In this document: piece by piece, positions 34,349 to 45,400 of the stretch | How the letters are laid out: every line of letters starts with the position of its first letter | How positions within the stretch are numbered: position 1 is the first letter of the stretch | Translations under genes and position numbers: made by a program | Assembly (NCBI GenBank): GCA_000827495.1 | Contig: KN817557.1 | Coordinates: 65,525-129,524, forward strand | Direction: 5' to 3' | Length of the DNA: 64,000 bases | From: Hypholoma sublateritium FD-334 SS-4 | Taxonomy: Eukaryota > Basidiomycota > Agaricomycetes > Agaricales > Strophariaceae | Notes under the pieces: model-generated | Databases searched by the model: none | What the model saw: the letters and a program-made list of their open reading frames with translations, nothing else | What the model was told of the DNA's origin: nothing

Positions 34349-35915
34349 CTAATGTGCTCCTACCAATTGCATTGACTCAACACAGTCCCTCAGTACACCT
34401 TCCTCCATTAGTTTTTCCAGCTCTGTCCAGGATCGCACAGGAGGGATCTTGCCTTCATCATCCTTGTATTTGTCCAAAAGTTCATCAAAGAATTTGCCTG
34501 CAGCACTCATGTGCAAAATTCCGGCTATACCAGCTTGGATTGCAAGGTATTGGGGATTCGGCAGAGGAATGTCACGATTCCGCTTGAGAGAAGGGTTTGA
34601 GGGGCTGAAGTCGTTACTCCGGTCTCTGAAAGTAACAAGATCATCCGGAGGGCGGCATAATATACCTACATCGTTGAAAATCTTGATAGTGTACACGTCC
34701 TTCTGGATATATCATCAGTTGTATTAAGACAATTGAAGGCCATGATACGGACGCCTTTTGATTTCAAGCACCAAAAAAACCTGTCATATGTATGCATCAT
34801 GTGCATCACTTTGGAGTAGTATTCCATTTGACGGGTCATCAATGTGGTTCTGTAAGTCTTCAAATGTTTTCGGTGGAAGGCGGGTTTAATTCGCTAGTAT
34901 GTCAAAGGTTGTAGTGTCCGACATGAACTAGGAATAAAGTTAGGTTTAAGAGAAGTATGGCTTGACAGCGGAGGACCCACAGAGCCTGATCTATGGTCCT
35001 TATCAATTTTGCCGATTGCCGTACGAACTTGGAGTATATGACACGCCTTCAAGAAAACAGGAGGGATGTTTTTATCAGGCGAAGGGTGGCCAGAATCTTG
35101 AAACCCAGTCAGAATGCATCGGTGTCCATCTTGTTTCATCACCTTTACGTAGAGGTCAACCACGCGATGTTCCCCAATAGGCGCTCACTCACGTCGTCTG
35201 GGAATGACTCAATTCTGTGGCCCGCGCTTTCCCCGGCATGCGATGTCGTTTTGTCGAGAGTCGGGGTGGCCACTTCATTTGGTTCTTGATCGGGCTGGGT
35301 TTCGCTCCTGCTCGTTTTGACTGAGGGCGATATATTATCAGATTTTATTTAGTAAAGAACAGAAGCACTGACAAACGAAAAGAAAATGAGTTAGCCACGT
35401 TAAGCCAAGGGCCGCAAGGGTTCCGACTGTGTCCTCTCTCCGACTGCATACCTCAATGGCCGCTGCTACGTAACGTTTTGCATCCTTGCCACCGCATTCT
35501 TCCGCGTTTTCGAGCATAGCGCTCATGACTTCGTCAAGATTCACGGATATCGCTGTGTCGCCCTTTCGATATGTATACATCAGCAATGTCAGGGAATGCT
35601 ACAGGGGCTACCCAGCGCTATGCAGATGGGGACCCATGCTATGGCACTAAGGGACACTATGCAGGTGCTATACAGCACTGCATAGCTTCCCACAGTGCCA
35701 TAGCGTGGGTCCCAAAATCAGGCATTGCTGATGTAGGTGCGTTGGGGGTTGGGCGCAAACGTTTCGGTGATAACTTTCTCAGCGTCACGAACTAGTTCTT
35801 CTAGATTGACCTGGCTATGTTCGACATCGATAATCTCATCCCTGAGGCTCCCGTAGGTTTCGATAGCGAAGCGTGAAGAGATCGAAGTCAGCGAGCTGAG
35901 AGAGGCCATGGACAT
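34349..35915 (-). pseudogene. Second HNH_2-type gene, inactivated and carrying a MITE
   Basis: Another HNH_2 family member, unlike the 23.6 kb copy in detail. N-terminal parts are at 35915-35718 and 35570-35370 (MSAMLENAEECGGKDAKRYV, EVCSRREDTVGTLAALGLTW). The HNH core begins DGHRCILTGFQDSG (about 35130), continues FLKACHIL, then after an intron KTFEDLQNHIDDPSNGILLQ and DRFFWCLK, with a C-terminal DIPLPNPQYLAIQAGIAGIL block. Lesions seen: an in-frame TAA at 34886-34888 where the family has a tyrosine in N-Y-T-R-L-P; a 4-bp CATA duplication near 34786-34793 that shifts frame just before DRFFW; and a 156-bp TA-flanked insertion between the first two coding pieces. The gene cannot encode a full HNH protein. 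Confidence 0.8.
35578..35733. mobile_element. MITE, TA target duplication, CATCAGCAATG inverted ends
   Basis: The 156-bp element begins CATCAGCAATG and ends CATTGCTGATG, perfect inverted ends of 11 bp, with TA on both sides (35576-35577 and 35734-35735). Its interior folds back: GGGACCCATGCTATGGCACT near 35631 pairs with AGTGCCATAGCGTGGGTCCC near 35694 with one mismatch, and an inner CTATGCAG.TGCT / AGCACTGCATAG pair extends the hairpin. TA duplication and small size point to Tc1/mariner-type mobilisation. It sits within the second HNH_2 pseudogene. Confidence 0.85.
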
Positions 35916-36415
35916 TGGAATCCAACGAATCGCTTCGCTTGTAAGACTTTATCATATCACCTGATGTTAGTTGATATGGCTTTCCCCTAAGTACAAGATG
36001 CCCTCAAGATGCCCTTGAGCCTCGAGTGAATTTTGCACCCATTTACTTTGCATTTACTGGCAGACGTCTGGCGAAACAGAATTAACCTCGATTCTCATAT
36101 TCTTGCATACTACAATAGAAGATAAACATATATGGATAGGTGTCATACTGTCAAGTGTCATGAATCATGGGCAACTTCCCAAAATTGAAGCGGTCATTTA
36201 GGATTTTTTGCGACTCTGTTCCAAGGATATGTAGTCCTCAGCCAACGCTATATTTAGGACAGGGAGTTGCCCATATTGACAGCACTTGTTGAGTATTTGG
36301 CGTAAATGGGCACCCTGTCACCAAATTTGAACAGACGAGCCACTCCCAATCGCTCACTGCTCCCTCATCTCCGGAGATCTCACGCCGTCCAAAAGGTCAT
36401 CCCAGTCATCGTTTC
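35916..36415. other. Divergent spacer before karyogamy gene
   Basis: Between the minus-strand HNH_2 pseudogene and the plus-strand Kar5-like gene. It is AT-rich up to about 36300. No coding signal or clear promoter element was seen. Confidence 0.4.
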
Positions 36416-38745
36416 ATGCTGCTCTCGCTACCCCTCGCCATCCTCGCACTCGCGCCTGCGCGCTCGCCGGCCTTCCTATGGCCCAGCGCCGGCAGCGCAC
36501 TGCGCGAAAGCGTGGAGCGGTCAGAGAGCCTAAGCGCTGCCCCGCACGCGGTAGATACCCGTCGTGAGCCCGCTCAGTGCCCTCCTCTTCCCCCAGCTTA
36601 TAGATACCCGCGCATACAGTCGAACACGCGTCGCACGACGAGCTCGTCGCGCTAGAGACGACCTACGGTGTGTCTCTTTACCCGCCCATCCACCCATCGC
36701 AGATTCGCAGACGCAATCGGAAAACAACTAACACGGGGCGGCAACCAAATCTTAGATGCGCTGCAGGCCTACACCCGTCGGCCAGACTGCTTCAAGCGCG
36801 CAGCGGGCGCCGTCCGCGCGCGCTGTGCGACGCTGGACATGGACGAGGCGGAGCGCGTGGATGGTGCGTAGTGTTTTCATATATGCATATACGCATATAT
36901 GGCGAACATATATATCACATGGGCAGCTGACGCGCGGATGGGTGTGTGTGTCCTGCTTACAGCGGCGATATCAATGACGCTTTGCGAGATCGCCACCGCC
37001 GCGCACCACGCGGCGCCGCTCGAGTGCCGGGCGTACACCACCCACGGAAACAGGGGAGCGGGTGAGGGCCTGTCGTCGAAGGTGCGGGGCGAATGTGTCA
37101 GGTACGTTTCGCTGCGCTATCGAGGTGCTGTTGCTAACGATGTCCATTCCGCCCCCAGCGCGCTCTCCCGGAGCGCGCAGTTCTGGGCGAGCTACTCAGG
37201 CTACCTGCGCGAAGTCCGTGCGTGCTCGTTCGCTTACAACTGGCCGGACAAGGCGCATATACTCACCTTTTTCTTCTGAGCAGCGCAGTTGTGCCACGCC
37301 TTCCGCCGGTGGAACGACATCGGTATGCAGTATCATTTTTCGTAGTGCAATTCGACGGCGTTAAACCATCGATGTGTTTCGCGCGTGTATGTAGATCTAG
37401 CACGGGACATCTATCGAAATGCCACCCTAGAGAAGATCACGTTTCTGCGTAGTGCCGGCGAGCGCGAAAGGGAAATGGCGAGGCAGATGGAGAGATGGGC
37501 AGGGGTTTCTACGGTGCGTTGTGGTTTGAAGTGTTGTTCCCTGGTACGTTGACGTTGGCAGCAGGAGATGGCGCGAGTGGTCGCCGAGATCCAGGCGCTG
37601 GCTGGGGAGCATCAGGCAGGCATATATGCGTTCGAAATGCGACTTGGGGAGCAGACGCACGAAGTGAGTGCCTCCTTCGACGATATGCAGAGTCGTTTGG
37701 TAGCATTCATCTGCGGCTAGGCGTTGAAACAGTTCTGGGACATGGCGGAACGAATGCTCGAGCGGAAGAGCGAGCTAGACGTGATGGCTGCTACAGAGGT
37801 GACTTGTGAATCTTTGATCGACCGCCAGGTGCGCTCAGCCGTAATGCAGTTCGGAGCGGCGCTGAGCGATATTGTTGGCACAGTAAGCACGCCGATTTTG
37901 TCAGTCCGATGGACGCTCAGACAATCTGCAGCACGCGGACGGCCTAGCCAGACTCGTCGACTCGTTTTATCCGCGGCTCGCGTCCCGCGTCGATAGTATG
38001 ATGTCCGTACACGAGGCACGCTATGCGCACATGGACCGGAGTCTGGTGTGTCATAATGACTTGCTTCTCCCACCCTACCTTTCGTGACAGTCTCATTTTT
38101 AGTCTGTCGTGGAAGAGCGCTGGGATGACCTCGGGCGCGCGTTCGGCGGTATGACACAGGTGCGCTGGTGTCCTCCGAAGCCATACCGGACACGTAATCT
38201 GATCCTCAGTAGGACCTCGCCGCGCTGTCTGATACGAGCGCGGGCATCGCGCGGCAGCTCGATGCCTCCGCCTCTAGCGCAAATGGTGTTTTGGTGCGCA
38301 CGGCGGAGGCGTCCGCCGCCGCCGTCGACCTGGCGCGTGTGCTAGCTAGCTTGACGGACGCGGCGCGGAGTGGGCTGGCGATGATCAATGGGTCGGTGAG
38401 TAGCATTGGGGAGCAGCTGGAGCGCCAGATGGAGATGCGGAAGGAGGAGGCGGCGGGAGCGGGGGCGTGGGTTGTGAAGGCGGTTGGCGCGGCTGTTTTT
38501 GGAGGTAGGTGGTGTCGTGGGTGTATGGGCGTCAGCTGATGCGTCGTTCTGTTTTTGGGCGCGCCTTTTACAGCAGAGCGAGACGTCGTCGGGGCACTCC
38601 TCGCGCGTCATGCGTCATTCCGCCTGTTGCTGTCGGCGATGGGACTCGGCTGGGCGGTCGTTCGGGCTGGATTTTCGGTGCTGTCGGTGAGATTCGCCGT
38701 CTAGCTTGGGGATGATTGTATTGTGTCGCTGAACAGGAAGGGTAG
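36416..38745 (+). CDS. Kar5/Tht1-like nuclear fusion protein
   Basis: Fifteen small exons from 36416 to 38745 join without a frame break, giving 492 residues. The N-terminus is a signal peptide (MLLSLPLAILALAPARSPAF). The Tht1/Kar5 signature follows: RRPDCFKRAAGAVRARCATL, DMDEAERV, AISMTLCEIATA, SRSAQFWASYSGYLREV and QLCHAFRRWNDIDLARDIYR. This cysteine-containing lumenal domain belongs to the ER/nuclear-envelope protein that promotes nuclear envelope fusion in karyogamy. A long helical region follows (MERWAGVSTEMARVVAEIQA, LERQMEMRKEEAAG), then a hydrophobic C-terminal span (LLLSAMGLGWAVVRAGFSVL), the expected membrane anchor. The last exon adds only two residues, so its acceptor is the least certain. 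In a mushroom this would act in the basidium before meiosis. The gene looks intact. Confidence 0.88.
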
Positions 38746-39513
38746 GCGGTGCTCGTGCTTCTGTTTCTAGCAACGAGGCGCGTGTTCGTGCGCGCGGCGG
38801 CACCGGCGCTGGAAGCGGCGTTGTGCAGGTGCGTGGCGCGCTGACGGGGCGAACCGGGCTGACGGGCTTGCTGGGTTAAGAACAGCAGCGGGCGAGCCGA
38901 AGAACGATCCCGGATATGCGCTTTCGCGCGCGGGTGCTGATAGACGGGTGCACTTGCGTGCATCCGCGGAGGCAGGGGAACGCCCAGTAGAGTCACATCG
39001 CCGTGTATACGTGTCGCGGATACCACACAGGGTGTGGGATCCGTGACGCTGCCAGGGCGGTCGGTCGGGTTGATATGGGAGACGCTTCGTGGGCCAGATG
39101 ACATGTCGCGAGTAATATGTGACCGCGGGGCCTTTTCGTTATTCCATGGAATTTTCGGGATACTTTGGGTAGAAAGCACCTATGTAGTCCGGTGGCCCGT
39201 AGGAGTGTTGATCGTGGTCCTTCGAAGCAAGCTGAAGGAGGTTGAAGCAGGGCAAAGTTCTTGTTTCTCGTCGATAACGATGGAAGGGCTGGTTGAATTA
39301 TTATTCATTGATTTGATGAATAATGCAGTATGTTTTGGCAGTGTTGACGTTGTGTTGACGTCTCCATTCTTCGTGCGTGAGAACAACAGGCGGAGTGCCA
39401 CTTGTGTTACGGTGTGACTGACGGGCTCCCACCCAATCCCCACAACTGGTTGCACATCTTATGATATCGCTCTTATAACCGCGCACACGTTTCATTCCTC
39501 ACCCACCACTCCC
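38746..39513. other. Intergenic region
   Basis: 3' flank of the Kar5-like gene and promoter of the RBR ligase gene, same orientation. Long antisense frames reach in from the GC-rich last exons of the Kar5 gene. Nothing independent is supportable. Confidence 0.4.
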
Positions 39514-42500
39514 ATGGCAGACCAGGCAGCTGCCGTACAGCACCCCACGCCTGCTCCGCGCTCGAGTCGCGGCTACCGACAAAAGCGCAAAGCAGGGACC
39601 AGCATCTCCTCACAGCAGGTTGACGTTGTAGCATTAGCGGATCCTGCCCCAAAGACCAGCAAAAAGGCAGAAGCAGCCCCGGTCCAAACATCCGCCAAAC
39701 CCCCGGTAACAGAGAGCTCCGGCCAAACAGTGAGTACCGCCCAGGCCCGTGCGCGACCCTTTGCCCCTCTCACCGACGGCACTGCTGCGCAGGCACCCCC
39801 GCCCGACCCAAAGAGTACCGGGACTTCCAGGCCTAAGAAAAGCCCCTCGCGGACACCCCAGGCGCCCTCGTCGTCGTCGGCGAATACGGTGCGGGTGGGC
39901 TATATTTATTTTAAACTTTTAATTCTAAATTGCCCTGCCCGCAGCAGCCCGCCGCGTCCCAGCAAATCGACGCTACGGGGCAGAGCGAGCCTGTGTCCGG
40001 CGCGTCGAGGCCTCCTGCACGGATAGACGAGCTGCCCGCGGCGGCTGGGAGCTCTGGCGTAGCGGTCAGTCTGCTTGGATTCGTGTGCGCCTCGCCTTAG
40101 CCACTGATGGAGTTGCTAGGCTGCCGTGCCAACTACATTCGACGCACAGCAACCTACGCCCAGCCCGCGCTCGAAGCGCTCTTCTCGTCCCAGGCGCAAA
40201 GACACCAGCGCCAGCACCACCTCACAGCAGGATGAACGCGCAGCACCCGCGGATCCTACCCCAAAGGCCCCCAGCGAACCTGTTGCGCAGGCCCCCTCCG
40301 CCGACCCAAAGACCAACGAGCCGGCCGCCAGGCCTAAGAAAAGCACCGTGCAGACACTCGAGTCGCCTTCATCATCTTCAACCAATAAGGTGCGCTATAC
40401 ACTTCTGTGGGGTCTGAGTTCGAAGGCGTTCAAAAATGTGGACAAATTTTGTTGGGCTGTATGAAAAAACTGGTTGGTTCGCAAAGAGTCTTATAAGTTA
40501 CTATATTTATAAGGCTTCTCGCGTACCAACCAATTTCTTTATACACTCTAACAAAGTTTGTTCAAGTCTTTGAACGTCTTCAAACTTATACCCCACAGTA
40601 GTGTATATGTTTGTTTCAACCTTTTTATTCTAAATTGCAGTGCATGCAGCAGCCTACTGCAGCGCCGCAGCCCCAGCGTGTTGATGTTGCGGTGCAGAGT
40701 GACCCTGTACCCGACCCTGTGCCCGACGCGTCGACGCTTTCGGCGCAGTTCGACAAATATATTGCTGCGCCCGCGGCGGCTGGGAGCTCCAGCGCGATGG
40801 TCAGTCCACTTGTATCTGTGTGCACCCTTCTCTGGCCACTGACGGAATCGCTAGCCTCCCCCGTCAACTGCGTTCGATCCCAGGTCAATTCTCCCAGCCA
40901 CCAGGCCCAAGAAAAGTATCTCGCGATTGCTCGAGGCATCCTCCGTGGCTTCGGCGAACAAGGTATGCACACCGCCAGTATCTGTATATACTAACCTAAA
41001 GTTGGTGTATATGCAGCAACCTACTGTATTTCAGTGCATCGACGGTGCAGTGCGCACAGCTGACCAAAGTGTGCCCGTTCTAAATGCACCGGTGGTGACC
41101 TCGCGGTTTGACGAGTACATTGCCGCGCCCGAGGCACCGTCGCACGGCGAAAACGATGACGATGAATTTATGGCGTTCGGGATCAGGGCCCGCTATACAC
41201 GCGCGACGGTGAATGATATATGCTACGACTATATCAGCCCCCACCGTACATGCTACAATCGCTCCAAGTGCTTCCGCATCCATCCCCTCGACAAGTCTGC
41301 CTACATAGACAGTATGATGGAAGAGGGAGCCCGCTTCTCGCGCATGCGCGCAAGCACCGTTACTGGAAACGCCCCAGCGCCTCGCGACGCGATACGTCAA
41401 ACTCGCATCGCAGATCCTCCGCCTCGGGTGCAGTTGCCTCAAATGAACAATGCCCTGGCATCCGGGTCGAGGATGCGACACCGCGCCACGCACTCGGTGC
41501 CCATGGCTCGCACGTCATCCGCGGGCAACGTTGAGAACTGGGACGAGATCTCGGGCTTGAACTCCAGCCACGCGGCAGCGTCGTCGTCGTCCGGATCGTC
41601 TTCCGACTCGAGCAGCGAACCGAGCGAGAGCGATTACGGGGCGTGGGTCGAGCCTGTGCAGAGAATATCTGATTGGTTGGGGGAGGAGGACCTGGGTTGC
41701 GCGGAATTCGCGGGGTATATGTATGATCCCGTGCAGAAGAAAGTGGTGCCCCGACCGTCCTATACTCCAATAGACGAGCCGCCCGCTGCGAAAGGAAAGG
41801 CGAAAGCGCTAGAAAAAGCTGCGGTGGAACCTGCAGTGATACGCCATCCGCGCCCTCGACATGCGGGACGATGTAGGGAGTGGTTGCAAAATCGATGTTT
41901 CTTGGGGTATAACTGTAGGTTTGTGCACGATGACCTGGAGTACGATGACGATGTGCCGGTACGTTGTGCTTTGTTTCTTACTAACGTGGGTCTAACGATT
42001 GTCTAGGAACCAACTGTGCCTGCGATAAGATCACAGGAGGTGTGGACGAACACCGTACACGACCACATCCGCGTGCAGATTGGCGCCGGGCTCACGATCG
42101 AGGACGTGACGACGGGCTCCGAGTCCCCGTGGATTCATGTCGACAACTTGCCGGACAACATTACGAACCCGACCATCGAGCGGCTCCTGCGCCCCTTCGG
42201 CGACATCCTCGAGATCCGGCGCCCGCCCACCATGGCGTCGCCTATGAACGTGAGAGTGCATTTCAGCAAGGCGTCGCAAGCCTTCGCGGCGTTCGCGGCG
42301 CTGCACAACACCATGTCATTCGGGCGCCGGCTCGACGTGCGCATGGCAGTCGAGCGCAAGCAGGGTGGGTCGATGATCAAGGAGACTGCCGTGCGTCTCG
42401 ACTGGGACTACGCGCATCGCACGGTGTACATGGGGTATGCGTCGATGGAGCTCGCTGAGGCGGCGGCCGCGCGCGCGCGCACGGTGCTGTACGACGGGAT

Positions 42501-44199
42501 GTACCAGACTGTCGCAGGCGTGTACATCGGGATCCCGGCCGTCGGCAAGGTGACGGTCAAGTTCCAGTTCCTCCCGCCGGGGGTGACGAAGGAGGCGATG
42601 GAGATATTTGGCGCGCACCAGGGGATGGTCACGGAGCGGCCCACCTACGACGTCACGATGGAACAGAGCTTCGCGGGGCTGCGGAAGCTGTGCAAGCAGT
42701 TTATCTCCACGATGACGGACCTCGAGTTCCGTCCAAGCCCGTACCGCGAGGGCCGCATGCGTGCGTGGGCATACTTCAAGAGCGCGAAGGACGCGGCGGA
42801 CGCAGCGGCGAACCTGCACGGGCGCAAGCCGCCTTATATCGGCGGAAACCGTCTGTTTGCGCGGCATATCAAGACGATTTCGTTCACCTTGTCCCACGCG
42901 AAGCACCAAGCGATCGCGCCCGCCATACGCGCCTTCACGCAACGCGTGCACGAGGAAAGGCCGGGGAACAGCCTTATCGTTGTCTCCAAGGGTGGCGGTG
43001 CGTACATGCAGCTGCGCCTGTCCGGCGAGGACATGCACCAGCTCGGACAGCTCAAGGCCGAGTTCGAGCGCATCCTCAACGGCGAACCCGTCATCGCCGC
43101 GGACGGCAAAATCGCGTGGGACGACTTCTTCGCGACCTCCGCTGGGACTGCGTTCCTCGACAACGTGCGGAACAGCTTCCGCGATGTGCCCATCGAGGTT
43201 GACGCGCTGCGCCGCACGATCCGCGTCTTCGGCAGCTCGCTGTACCGCGGGTGTGCGCACAACAACATACTCGAGAAGCTCAGCGAGGTGTCTGCGCGGA
43301 AGTGGTTCCAGATCCCGCTCGACGGACGGCTCGCCAGCGCGCTTGATGGGACGCCCTTCGCGCAGCTACAGGCGCGGCTCGGCGCGGACAACCTCGAGCT
43401 CGACTGCTGGCGGCGCGTGCTGCACGTGCGCGGCGACGAGAACACGCTCGGCGTCGCGTCCGACGCAGTGGCCGGGCTGCGTTCGCGTCTACCATACGCG
43501 CCCGACGTCAAGCGCGCGCTTACGCACGAGTGCCCCGTGTGCCTCTCGGAGGCGAGCCCGCCAGTTGCGCTCGCGTGCGGACACGCGTTCTGCCGCGCGT
43601 GCCTGAAGCGGTACCTCCTCGCGGGCGGTGCTCAGCGCCGCTTCCCGCTCGCGTGCCTCGGCGCGGGAGCGACGTGTGCGGCGCGCATCCCGCTCGCGCT
43701 GGCGAAGGCGCTCCTCGCGGTCGACGAGTTCAACTCGCTCGTCGGCGCTGCGTTTGCGTCGCACGTCGCGAAGAACGCCGCGGCGTTCCGCTTCTGCCCG
43801 ACGGCGGGCTGCTCACAGGTGTACCGCGCTGCACCTCGTACTACCACTGCAGGGGGTGCACGCGGGAGCGGGCGGGTCGGGGGCGTCATCGTTCAATGCG
43901 CAGCGTGCCTCGCGCGTACGTGCGCGGCGTGCGACGCGCCGGCGCACGAGGGCCTGACGTGCGGCGAGGCGGGCGACGGCGGCGAGTTGTTCGCGGATTG
44001 GGCAGCGGACGCGGGCGTGAAGCAGTGCCCTAGCTGCCGGATGGGCATCGAGAAGGAGGCGGGATGCAATCATATGGTGTGTACGATGTGTCACACGCAT
44101 ATTTGTTGGGTGTGCAGCAAAACGTTCCCGAACGGGGACGGAATATACAAGCATATGCATGCGGTGCATGGGGACTTTGGGTTGGGGCCGGTGGGGTAG
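39514..44199 (+). CDS. RBR-type E3 ubiquitin ligase with CCCH finger and RRM
   Basis: Seven exons, every one a multiple of three: 39514-39888, 39945-40064, 40120-40389, 40650-40799, 40855-40962, 41017-41958, 42007-44199, about 1,385 residues. The N-terminal third is disordered and built of repeated exon pairs.

Exon 6 ends with a CCCH finger (CREWLQNRCFLGYNCRFVH, C-x7-C-x5-C-x3-H). The last exon has an RRM-like domain (WIHVDNLPDNITNPTIERLL, RPFGDILEIRR), a middle region with a second RNA-binding-like fold, then RING1 (CPVCLSEA...CGHAFCRACL), IBR (FCPTAGCSQVY...CAACLARTCAAC) and RING2 (CPSCRMGIEKEAGCNHMVC, TMCHTHICWVC). The RING2 GCNHM cysteine is where RBR ligases form the ubiquitin thioester. 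CCCH and RRM parts suggest an RNA- or RNP-linked substrate choice. Intact. Confidence 0.9.
40398..40605. mobile_element. MITE in RBR gene intron, TA target duplication
   Basis: A 208-bp element begins TACACTTCTGTGGGGT and ends ACCCCACAGTAGTGTA (the right end as read on the plus strand), flanked by TA at 40396-40397 and 40606-40607. The inverted ends continue imperfectly for about 55 bp (GTTCGAAGGCGTTCAAA against TTTGAACGTCTTCAAAC), leaving an AT-rich centre. It lies between donor 40390 and the next exon at 40650 and expands that intron from the usual 50-60 nt to 260 nt. Splice sites are untouched. Confidence 0.9.
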
Positions 44200-44531
44200 G
44201 AAGGGTGCGCAAAAGTTGGAATCCTCTTAGATGTATTTGCTATGGTATGTCTTTTTTCAGTTTCGTTTTTCGTCTTCGCTTCTTTTCTATGTTGTCATTA
44301 TCCTCCTGGCGCTGCGCCGCCACTTCTACTCCTACCCTTACCCCTACCCTTACTCCATCCACACTCGCCTCCCGATCGGCGACTATGTTGTATTTGTACT
44401 CTATCTGTCTTCTTCTGTATGTTCGTCGGCCATACGGCATTATCGCATGTGCCGCGCCTGGACGTAAGCCCTCGACTTGGGCGTATGTAGATGTAATACC
44501 ATTACCTTCTCGTTATCTATTATAGTAAAAA
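44200..44531. other. 3' flank of RBR ligase gene
   Basis: Non-coding sequence after the stop, with a CTACCCTTACCCCTACCCTTACTCC pyrimidine-rich run near 44332-44356 and short overlapping frames only. Confidence 0.4.
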
Positions 44532-44680
44532 CTAGAATGTGACCCGTGCTTCGCACGGGTTTCCTAGCTGTCCCAGTTGTGTCCCAGACTCCCAGAGTCT
44601 GAAAATATTGAGTCGAAAATGGCAATGTTACCACAAATTAACAGGGGGCGCCGGCAAAGCCGGCGCCCCCCTTGTAAGTT
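44532..44680 (-). mobile_element. Probable Helitron 3' terminus with GC-rich hairpins
   Basis: On the minus strand the sequence reads ACCCGTGC-GAA-GCACGGGT (44560-44542, an 8-bp stem), then CACATT, then CTAG, followed by T at 44531. A short hairpin a few bases before a terminal CTRR with a T outside is the classic 3' end of a Helitron. A second, perfect 12-bp stem (GGGGGCGCCGGC, loop AAA) lies at 44644-44670, inside the element if this reading is right. No Rep/helicase gene is in range and the 5' TC end was not found, so this would be a non-autonomous copy of unknown length extending towards higher coordinates. Confidence 0.55.
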
Positions 44681-45400
44681 GTAGATAACTGCAGCACCAT
44701 TGTACTTGGTAAAGGGGAAAAGGGCCAGGTACATTTGCGAGGTCCCACTGAGGACCTGTATGTATTTTTATGTTCCAATTCTTGCACTGATAAATTATAA
44801 GTAATCCCGTTAGAATCCGTTAGAATCCTCAGGTTCCCGTGGCGTTGCCGTGGCGTGGAATAAATGGTCGTGATTTCCCCGTGATTTTCATGTGATATTC
44901 TGCCTTCTTTGGAAGGCATTTGACGTTTATGTTTGATGTTTGTCTTCTGGTTTATGTTTGACGTTTATCCCGTGGGATGATTGAACTCGCTTTTATTTAC
45001 ATAGATGTCTGTAAGTGACATACCTTGCCTCGAATATAATGGGGTGTATGAAGTGGCTTACTGGTTTTCGATGTGCAACTGCTGTGAGGTGCTGTGAAGG
45101 ATAACTGCATTTGTACTTGAGAAAATGGCTGGGTTATGATTTATCAATATTTTCGCAGGCGTACTCAATGCATCCCAACACTCCAGTTAACAACACAAAT
45201 TCGCAGGGTCTACATGAAGTGAAAAAACAGATTGCGTACTAGTAGTAGCAGTACTCTAAGCTTTAGTTGTTACACGCTGCGTACTTATTGCGTATTTACG
45301 TACCCCAGTCCCGTGTGAGTACTAACGAAATCCACACGTTGCACTCAACCATCGACGGTCTCGCCTTCTCCTCCTCAGAAACGTTCTAAAGCGATAAAGA
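44681..45400. other. AT-rich intergenic region
   Basis: Possibly the body of the non-autonomous Helitron for its first few hundred bases, then the promoter of the F-box gene. It contains a local repeat of GTTTATGTTTGA(T/C)GTTT near 44925-44970. No coding signal. Confidence 0.4.

Noticed and set aside
42316..43260. 314-residue open frame antisense to the RBR ligase gene
   Set aside because: It is the GC-rich third-position shadow of a strongly supported plus-strand exon and has no family motif or start context.
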